Assembly: GCA_964450115.1 (NCBI GenBank)
Contig: CAYVCD010000020.1
Coordinates: 1-20,261 of the forward strand
Source: 2-01-FULL-45-10 sp964450115
GTDB taxonomy: Bacteria; Omnitrophota; Gorgyraeia; 2-01-FULL-45-10
DNA length: 20,261 bases
Direction of reading: 5' to 3'
A program made the translations under genes and the position numbers. Position 1 is the first letter of the stretch; every line of letters begins with the position of its first letter. Positions 14,368 through 20,261 of this stretch are shown one piece after another. The notes beneath the pieces were generated by a model that was not told where the DNA came from, did no database searches, and saw only the letters and a program-made list of their open reading frames with translations.

Positions 14368-15452
14368 TGTAATTTCAGCGTAGCCAAACTTAAGAGCATC
14401 AATATTATCGCGACTATCCAAAAACGCACCGTGATCTTTGATTCCGGCCATCCCAGAAGCTGGAAGTGATGGTGTATGGGGGACATCAGGAATAACCTCT
14501 TCTTGGTCGTTTTATACCACAAGACCTGCAAAAGCACGGATACGGCCTCAATAACGAATATCCCGCCAACGAGGAAGAGCAGAAGCTCTTTCTTTATGAA
14601 TACCGCCACTACTCCCAGACCGCCGCCCAGGGCAAGGCTCCCGGTGTCTCCCATAAAGATCGTAGCGGGAGGTGAGTTGAACCACAGGAAACCAAGTCCG
14701 GCGCCAACCATCGCCGCGCAGAAGACGGATAGCTCTCCCGCCCCCGGAAGATAGAATATGTTTAAATAATCTGCGATCTTAAAGTTTCCGGCCATATATG
14801 CAAGGGCCGAATAAGAGATGGCCGCTATTATAGTGCAGCCTATCGCCAGGCCGTCAAGGCCATCCGTGAGATTAACGGCATTGCTCGAACCGGTTATCAC
14901 TATGATCACAAAGATCAGGTAGAATAGACCCAGCTCCATCGAAAAGAACTTCAGGAAAGGAACATTCAGGGTGGTGGGTATAGGGGTGAAGATTATCACG
15001 AAGGTCGCGATGATAAGAGCCAAAAATACCTGGCTTAAGAACTTCGCATTGGCCGTAAGCCCGAGATTCCTCTTCTTCACCACCTTTATATAATCATCGG
15101 CAAACCCGACAGCTCCTAAAAATATGAACGCCCCCAGAGCCATCAAGACATAGATATTAAATATATCCGCCCAAAGTATCGTGGCGATCGCTATAGAGAC
15201 GATTATGAGAACCCCTCCCATTGTGGGCGTACCCTGCTTATGCTTTGTGATATCGTACAGGCTCTCGACATGCTCTTTTCTTATGTACTGTCCGAAGTTG
15301 AGCTTCTTTAACCACCTTATTATAGCCGGGCCGAATATAAGGGATATGAGAAGAGCGGTAAGGCTCGCCATAGCAGCCCTGAATGTCAGGTATTTAAATA
15401 CGTTAAATCCGGTCCAGCGATCTCTAAGCGAATAAAATATGTAGTATAACAT
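14364..15452 (-). CDS. mraY: Phospho-N-acetylmuramoyl-pentapeptide transferase
   Basis: A 362-residue integral membrane enzyme (about ten helices) that moves phospho-MurNAc-pentapeptide to undecaprenyl phosphate, forming lipid I. Signatures are KQGTPTMGG (72-80), the Asp pair in FADDYIK (D119, D120), the NAVNLTDGLDG stretch (191-201), IFMGDTGSLALGG (265-277) and the PIHHHFQ histidines (about 325-331). Overlaps murF by one base (TAATG) and murD by four. Confidence 0.97.
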   Translation of the reverse strand: MLYYIFYSLRDRWTGFNVFKYLTFRAAMASLTALLISLIFGPAIIRWLKKLNFGQYIRKEHVESLYDITKHKQGTPTMGGVLIIVSIAIATILWADIFNIYVLMALGAFIFLGAVGFADDYIKVVKKRNLGLTANAKFLSQVFLALIIATFVIIFTPIPTTLNVPFLKFFSMELGLFYLIFVIIVITGSSNAVNLTDGLDGLAIGCTIIAAISYSALAYMAGNFKIADYLNIFYLPGAGELSVFCAAMVGAGLGFLWFNSPPATIFMGDTGSLALGGGLGVVAVFIKKELLLFLVGGIFVIEAVSVLLQVLWYKTTKKRLFLMSPIHHHFQLLGWPESKITVRFWIVAIILMLLSLATLKLQ

Positions 15453-16846
15453 TATCGTCCCTTTAAATTTTCTATGACTTCTTCCATCTTCATTGCCCGG
15501 GAGCCTTTTATGAGGACTGCATCGCCCTTGTCCATAGACTTCTTCAATATATCGACTATCTCCGCCCTGTCAGAACAGTGCCATATCTTGTTCTTATCCA
15601 TGCCGCATTCCAACGCCCGACGCGATGTATGCCGTGACAGGTCCCCGAAAGTTATGAGCCCGCTAAAACCCGATCTCGCTATCGCCTCACCGATAGCCTT
15701 ATGGAGCTCTTCTTCTTTCCGGCCAAGTTCAAGCATATCGGCGCTCACGACCCATCTGCCTTTTGCCGGATAATCGGCAAGAGCCTCTATGGCGGATCTC
15801 ATGGACAAGGGATTAGAATTATACGCGTCGTCTATCACCGTGACATCTCCAACCCGACTGGCGTCGAGCCTCATCCCGGACGGAGAGTGCTCCGACAATG
15901 CTTTTTTTGTATCCCTGTAACTGACGTTAAAATTATAAGCGACCGCTATAGCCGCCAGAGCGTTCGAAACATTATGCGCGCCGATGAGATTAAGCGTAAA
16001 GCGGGAACTGTCGTTCAGAGTGAACCTTATGCCGGTACCATCGAACGAAATGCCGGAGGCGTGGAAATCATTCGTGTCATTAAATCCAAACCTCATGATC
16101 TTGAAGACTTTGCTCTTTATCGTTGATAGATACTCGTCATCCCCATTAATGACGGCAAGAGAATCTCTGTCCAAACTCTCCAGGATCTCTCTCTTTGCGG
16201 CAAAGACACCTTTGAGGTCCCTCAAATATTCCAGATGGGACGGCCCGATATTGGTCATGACGGCGACTGTCGGCGAAGCTATCTGGGCCAGAAGACGTAT
16301 CTCGCCGCGATGGTTCGTGCCCATCTCCACGACGCACATATCATGGGAATCGTCTAGTTTCAGGAGCGTCAGCGGAAGGCCGATATGGTTATTCTTAGTC
16401 CCTTCATTCTTAAGCACATTGTATTTCTGCGAAAGCACCCTGGCTATCATATCCTTTACTGTGGTCTTCCCATTGGATCCCGTAACTCCTATGACAGGGC
16501 AAGTGAATTTTTTCCGGTGATAAGCGGCTATATCCTGTAGTGCCTTAGTCGTGTCGCTGACTTGAATTAATATCTTCTCTTCGTTGTCATTCCCGCGTAA
16601 GCGGGAATCCGGCGCCTGTATAGATGCCCGCTTCCGCGGGCATGACAGAGCGCCTATTGCGCCCTTTTCCAGAACCTCATCGATAAAACAATTTCCGTCA
16701 AAATTGGCGCCGCCCAAAGCTATAAAAAACTCACCCTTATGAATAGTCCTTGAATCTGTCGATATTTTCGACGGCTCTACCTCTCTCTCAGGATCACCTG
16801 AAAGCAGTTTTCCGGCGGTTATTTTTATTATCTCTCTGACTTTCAT
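15452..16846 (-). CDS. murF: UDP-MurNAc-tripeptide--D-Ala-D-Ala ligase with in-frame repeat insertion
   Basis: A 464-residue Mur ligase that adds the D-Ala-D-Ala made by Ddl, completing the pentapeptide. Motifs are STDSRTIHKGEFFIALGGANFDG (29-51), ATP loop GSNGKTTV (123-130), EMGTNHRGEI, NIGPSHLEY, DDAYNSNP and VLIKGSRAMKME. Between KGAIGAL and ILIQVSDTTKALQ, residues about 67-88 (CPRKRASIQAPDSRLRGND) are encoded by a 63-bp palindromic repeat (separate entry); homologues have a short surface loop here, so the enzyme is probably still active. ATGA overlap with murE, TAATG overlap with mraY. Confidence 0.96.
   Translation of the reverse strand: MKVREIIKITAGKLLSGDPEREVEPSKISTDSRTIHKGEFFIALGGANFDGNCFIDEVLEKGAIGALSCPRKRASIQAPDSRLRGNDNEEKILIQVSDTTKALQDIAAYHRKKFTCPVIGVTGSNGKTTVKDMIARVLSQKYNVLKNEGTKNNHIGLPLTLLKLDDSHDMCVVEMGTNHRGEIRLLAQIASPTVAVMTNIGPSHLEYLRDLKGVFAAKREILESLDRDSLAVINGDDEYLSTIKSKVFKIMRFGFNDTNDFHASGISFDGTGIRFTLNDSSRFTLNLIGAHNVSNALAAIAVAYNFNVSYRDTKKALSEHSPSGMRLDASRVGDVTVIDDAYNSNPLSMRSAIEALADYPAKGRWVVSADMLELGRKEEELHKAIGEAIARSGFSGLITFGDLSRHTSRRALECGMDKNKIWHCSDRAEIVDILKKSMDKGDAVLIKGSRAMKMEEVIENLKGR
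16585..16647. repeat. 63-bp double-palindrome repeat (REP-like) inserted in murF
   Basis: Outer inverted repeats tgtcattcccgc (16585-16596) and gcgggcatgaca (16636-16647) match with one mismatch. Inside are two perfect 8-bp hairpins with 4-base loops: attcccgc/gcgggaat (16589-16608) and atgcccgc/gcgggcat (16624-16643). The length, 63 bp, is a multiple of three, and the element is stop-free in the murF frame. TCATTCCCGC...GCGGGAAT palindromes are widely dispersed in bacterial genomes, often intergenic and sometimes in genes; in-frame insertions are well known for Rickettsia palindromic elements. Confidence 0.85.
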
Positions 16847-18312
16847 CTTTTTCTGAATCCCGCCAACATCTCCCGTACAATCTCACAATCGTCGAACGGC
16901 AATATCTTATCGCGCACTATCTGATATTTCTCATGCCCCTTACCGGCTATCACTACGACATCCCCCTTTGAGGCCATCCTCAAAGCCTTGTCGATAGCCT
17001 CCCGTCTGTCTTCTACCAGATCATAATTTGAAAATTCGCCGCGGATGCCGGACTCTATCTGGGATATTATCGCGCCCGGTTCCTCGAACCTCGGATTATC
17101 TGAAGTCACAACTACGCTATCCGAGAACTTACATGCCACATTTCCCATAAGCGGCCTCTTTCGGCTATCCCTGTTCCCTCCGCATCCAAATACGGTTATT
17201 ATATTCCTGTCAGGCACCACCTCTCTTAAGAGGCTCAATATATTATAAAGCGCGTCTTCAGTATGGGCATAATCCACGAATACCTTGAACGGCTGCCCCT
17301 CATCCACAAGCTCCAGTCTTCCGGGAACTGCGCTGAACGATTCGATCCCTTTTTTTATTGTGCCCGGAGGTATCTTTAAAGCCATTGCGGCGGCCACGCT
17401 TGCTAAAATATTTGATATGTTATGTCTTCCTATAAGTCTGGTAGTGACGTCGAAAGATCCGTTTGGAGTTTTGATCGTAAAGAAGGTGCCGCCCGCCGAG
17501 AGCCTTATCCCGCAGGCCATGACATCGGACTTATTTTTTAATCCATAGGTCAGCACTTTCTCTTTTATGCGCCTCTTTAAACCCGAAACCATAGCGTCAT
17601 CGTTATTCAATACGGCAACTCCGCCCGGCTTCATGTGATCGAATAATTTTACCTTTGCCGAGAAATATTTTTTCATCGTCTTATGATAGTCAAGGTGCTC
17701 TTTGGTTATATTTGTAAATATCCCGACATCGAATAGAACGCCATTAGCCCTTCCCTGGTCAAGCGAATGGCTGGAGACCTCCATCACAACATGCTTGACG
17801 CCATTTTTCAGCATTATGTCGAAGAGGGCCTGCAACTCTAGCGGGCCCGGCGTCGTATTGTTGGAAGGAAACTCTCTTCTGCCGATCCTGTGATTTATAG
17901 TTCCGATCACTCCGGATGGCTTACCGGCCTCTTTCAGTATATTTTCCATTATGTAGGTTATAGTAGTCTTGCCGTTGGTCCCGGTAACGCCTGTGATCTT
18001 CATCTTCCTGGAGGGCTCTCTATAGAAATTGGCGGCCAAGAGAGGAGAGGCTCTGCGCGTATCTTTTATCAGGATCTTGATAACGTCTTCCGGAGCCTTA
18101 AAATCTCTTTCTGACACCACTACGCCGGCTCCGTTCTTTATCGCGGATCTTATGAACTTATAGCCATCGATATCATATCCGCGTAGCGCTATGAAGAGAT
18201 CTCCCCTGGCGACTCTCCTGGAATCGTTCGTTATCTTCTTTACGGTGACGCGGGAGATATCTCTATCAGCCTTGTGCGGAACTCCTTTTAAAACATCTTT
18301 TAGTTTCATCAT
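16843..18312 (-). CDS. murE: UDP-MurNAc-L-Ala-D-Glu--meso-diaminopimelate ligase
   Basis: A 489-residue Mur ligase adding the third stem residue. ATP loop GTNGKTT at 111-117; NNTTPGPLELQ binds the nucleotide sugar; EVSSHSL and NITKEHLDYHKTMKKYFSAKVKLF contain the lysine (K220) that is carbamylated in the family; FVDYAHTEDAL and GCGGNRDSRKRPLMG follow; the specificity motif DNPR is at 405-408, indicating meso-diaminopimelate rather than L-lysine; GKGHEKYQ is near the end. The reading begins ATGATG five bases after the ftsI stop, so either Met may be used; no strong ribosome site is seen. Confidence 0.97.
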   Translation of the reverse strand: MMKLKDVLKGVPHKADRDISRVTVKKITNDSRRVARGDLFIALRGYDIDGYKFIRSAIKNGAGVVVSERDFKAPEDVIKILIKDTRRASPLLAANFYREPSRKMKITGVTGTNGKTTITYIMENILKEAGKPSGVIGTINHRIGRREFPSNNTTPGPLELQALFDIMLKNGVKHVVMEVSSHSLDQGRANGVLFDVGIFTNITKEHLDYHKTMKKYFSAKVKLFDHMKPGGVAVLNNDDAMVSGLKRRIKEKVLTYGLKNKSDVMACGIRLSAGGTFFTIKTPNGSFDVTTRLIGRHNISNILASVAAAMALKIPPGTIKKGIESFSAVPGRLELVDEGQPFKVFVDYAHTEDALYNILSLLREVVPDRNIITVFGCGGNRDSRKRPLMGNVACKFSDSVVVTSDNPRFEEPGAIISQIESGIRGEFSNYDLVEDRREAIDKALRMASKGDVVVIAGKGHEKYQIVRDKILPFDDCEIVREMLAGFRKR

Positions 18313-18317
18313 AAGAT

Positions 18318-20015
18318 CTATTTTACCACACCCGGCTTGGTATCTTTTATATTAAGATACTTCAGCGACTCGTCCACAACATTCTTAAATACCGGCGCGG
18401 ATACATCTCCGCCGAAATATACCGGATGAGGCTCATCGACGCATACCGCCACGGCGATAGCCGGTCTTCCCACGGGCGCAAAACCTATGAACGATGCCAC
18501 AAATTTGTCTTGAGAATATCTTCCGCCCGGTTCGACCTTCTGCGCGGTCCCTGTCTTGCCGCCGGTGCTGAAGTCCTCGACCTTAGCTTTTTTGCCGGTC
18601 CCGGCCTCCACGACCCCCATCAAGAGGACTCGCATACGGTAAGCCGTCATAGGAGATATCACTCTTCTCTTTACCTGCGGCTCAAATTCTTTTATGATCT
18701 CTCCCTCGTCATTCTCTATTCTCTTCACTATGCGCGGCCTTACCAAAAATCCGTTATCCGCTATCACGGAGATAGCCGAAGCAAGTTGCATCGCGGTCGC
18801 CGTAACCTCCTGGCCCATAGGTATGGCAAGCATACTCGTGGGAGTCCACCTGGACAAGGGCCTATTCATACCGAGGACCTCACCGGGAAGGTCTATTCCG
18901 GTACGCTCGTAAAAACCGAATAACTTCATATACTTGCTCATCTTCTCGGGACCTAATATCATGGCGGCCTTCACCGTCCCTATGTTGCTCGACATCTCAA
19001 TGACCTCTCTGAACGTCATTATTCCGTGCGGCCTATGGTCATGAAGGACCCTTCTTCCGATCTTCCATTCGCCGTTCTCGCAGTCGAACTTGTCATTGAG
19101 ATCTACGGCCTTCTCCTCCAGTATACCGCTTGCCGTCACTATCTTGAATACGCTTCCAGGTTCAAAGAAATCATTGATCGCCCTATTTCTCACGGAATCT
19201 GTCTGCCTCTTGGCCGGATTATTAAGGTCAAAATTGGGAAAGCTTGCCAGCGCCAGTATATCGCCGTTCTTCGGGTCCATGACGACTATCGCCGCACCCT
19301 TGGCGTTATACTTATCGTACATCTTGTAGAGCTCTCGCTCAGCTATATTCTGAATGACTTCATCGATGGTGAGGATTAGATTGTAGCCGTTCTTTGGAGC
19401 CAGGAAATCTTCGCGGTAGGAATGGAGCAACTTTCTTTTGGCATCCTGGGTCGCCACCAGAAAACCTTCCTGGCCTTTAAGGTATTCGTCGTAAAGCGCT
19501 TCGAGCCCCTCCTGCCCTTTATTGTCGATATTAACAGACCCTATCAGGTGGCATGCCGAACCGGCGTTGGGATAAAATCTCTTTGATTCGTCTACGAAAC
19601 CTACTCCGGCGAGATTAAACTTCTTGAGCGCTGCAGCTTCCTTATTCGTGACCTTCCGTTTTATCCATACAAAACCTTTATTGCGCGACAGTCTCTCATT
19701 GATAAAATTACTGCTTGAGCCCAATACCGCGGAAATTATCTTTACAGCTTTTGCTTTGTCTTTAATTTCGCGAGGATTTGCGTAGATGGATATTCTGTTC
19801 AAGTTCACTGCGAGAACGCGCATATTTCTGTCGTATATAGTGCCACGTTTAGGCTGCAACTCAACTGTCACTATATGTTCTTCATTGGCTATCTTGTAAT
19901 AAAAGGAATGCTTGATTCCCTGCAGGTAAAAGAGGCGTATTATAAGAAGAGCTAAAGATAGGAGAAAGAAGAGAAATACAGAAATCTGGCGAGTGCGAAA
20001 GGTTCCACTATGCAC
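18318..20015 (-). CDS. ftsI: Septal penicillin-binding protein FtsI (class B PBP)
   Basis: A 565-residue class B transpeptidase anchored by one N-terminal helix (about 10-32). The PBP dimer region includes PKRGTIYDRN (55-64) and GQEGLEALYDEYLKG (167-181). The transpeptidase domain carries the S-x-x-K motif S288-V-F-K291, S-x-N at S342-S-N344 and K-T-G at 487-489 (GGKTGTAQK). No PASTA domain follows, as in Gram-negative FtsI. It crosslinks septal glycan with FtsW. The start is a GTG at 20015, 15 bases after the preceding stop, with only a poor ribosome site; no ATG fits better because the same frame is closed by that stop. Confidence 0.95.
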   Translation of the reverse strand: MHSGTFRTRQISVFLFFLLSLALLIIRLFYLQGIKHSFYYKIANEEHIVTVELQPKRGTIYDRNMRVLAVNLNRISIYANPREIKDKAKAVKIISAVLGSSSNFINERLSRNKGFVWIKRKVTNKEAAALKKFNLAGVGFVDESKRFYPNAGSACHLIGSVNIDNKGQEGLEALYDEYLKGQEGFLVATQDAKRKLLHSYREDFLAPKNGYNLILTIDEVIQNIAERELYKMYDKYNAKGAAIVVMDPKNGDILALASFPNFDLNNPAKRQTDSVRNRAINDFFEPGSVFKIVTASGILEEKAVDLNDKFDCENGEWKIGRRVLHDHRPHGIMTFREVIEMSSNIGTVKAAMILGPEKMSKYMKLFGFYERTGIDLPGEVLGMNRPLSRWTPTSMLAIPMGQEVTATAMQLASAISVIADNGFLVRPRIVKRIENDEGEIIKEFEPQVKRRVISPMTAYRMRVLLMGVVEAGTGKKAKVEDFSTGGKTGTAQKVEPGGRYSQDKFVASFIGFAPVGRPAIAVAVCVDEPHPVYFGGDVSAPVFKNVVDESLKYLNIKDTKPGVVK

Positions 20016-20030
20016 AAAATATAAATCCGT

Positions 20031-20261
20031 CTATTTTTCTCTGGCTTGGGCCTCCGGCCCGCCGCTCAGAAAATCAAATAATTTAAATATCCCAGCCCTC
20101 TCTCCGAGACCGGAGACCCTTAAGGAGGCGCTCGGTACATAAGAAGGATTCCTAGCCAGCCTAATCACCTGGCCCTTCTTTGGATAGGACACAGATACCT
20201 TCCTGTCCAAAAGAACCTTCTCCAAACGGGAGGGCGATTCTAAGTTGGATATATTATATCG
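20031..20261 (-). CDS. ftsL: FtsL-like division protein, C-terminal part (cut by window edge)
   Basis: The frame is open from the right edge and gives 76 residues beginning RYNISNLESPSRLEKVLLDRKVSV. This resembles the end of the FtsL coiled coil followed by the membrane-distal segment with KKGQVIRLARNP; the remaining tail, rich in Gly, Pro and charged residues, is not typical. Position directly upstream of ftsI is the classic ftsL place. The membrane helix would be outside the window. Identification rests mainly on position, so it is moderate. Confidence 0.5.
   Translation of the reverse strand, partial: RYNISNLESPSRLEKVLLDRKVSVSYPKKGQVIRLARNPSYVPSASLRVSGLGERAGIFKLFDFLSGGPEAQAREK

Noticed and set aside
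14368..14451. 28-codon N-terminal extension of murD
   Set aside because: The extension is mraY sequence in a different frame; MurD proteins start at the Rossmann motif and the ATG at 14367 gives the usual ATGA overlap.
13807..14469. 220-codon plus-strand frame opposite murD and mraY
   Set aside because: It lies antisense to two well-supported genes with intact motifs and its translation has no family character; long antisense frames are common in this codon-biased DNA.
15984..16520. 178-codon plus-strand frame opposite murF
   Set aside because: Antisense shadow of murF, without ribosome site or known motifs.

Overview
The window is an almost complete dcw (division and cell wall) cluster followed by two small accessory gene blocks. 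Every supported gene lies on the minus strand, so transcription runs from high to low coordinates. The peptidoglycan genes, the meso-diaminopimelate signature DNPR in MurE and the separate division proteins indicate a Gram-negative-type bacterium with a normal DAP-type murein. Heavy use of ATA isoleucine codons, TTG/GTG starts and the gene style suggest an uncultivated lineage of the Omnitrophota/PVC neighbourhood. That placement is an inference from sequence flavour, not a phylogeny.

Layout in transcription order. (1) 20261-5773: the C-terminal part of an FtsL-like protein, then ftsI, murE, murF, mraY, murD, ftsW, murG, murC, murB, ddl, ftsQ and ftsA. This is the textbook dcw order, with ATGA or TAATG overlaps or gaps of a few bases throughout. 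Together these genes build UDP-MurNAc-pentapeptide (murC, D, E, F and ddl, with murB making UDP-MurNAc), load it onto lipid (mraY, murG), polymerise and crosslink it at the septum (ftsW, ftsI), and organise the division site (ftsL, ftsQ, ftsA). (2) 5761-4802: where ftsZ is normally found there is a PilZ-domain gene, then a small secreted protein with a very strong ribosome binding site, then a possible 14-residue Cys-rich micro-gene, then a hairpin-plus-T-tract terminator. The dcw transcript probably ends there. (3) 4772-2686: four overlapping genes, namely an unrecognised exported protein, a small eight-cysteine protein, a transglutaminase-like cysteine hydrolase and a Nudix hydrolase. (4) 2667-2183: a non-coding spacer made of two diverged, oppositely oriented copies of one element with terminal inverted repeats. 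(5) 2104-1: yggS, proC, yggT and the start of mtnP (methylthioadenosine phosphorylase), again tightly packed.

Most unusual points: an FtsA that is short and degenerate in its nucleotide-binding core, with no ftsZ beside it and a PilZ gene instead; a 63-bp double-palindrome repeat inserted in frame in murF and a second short repeat inside yggS; the two inverted MITE-like units; a terminator-linked micro-ORF starting MCATCGC; and a coupled four-gene block of unknown purpose.
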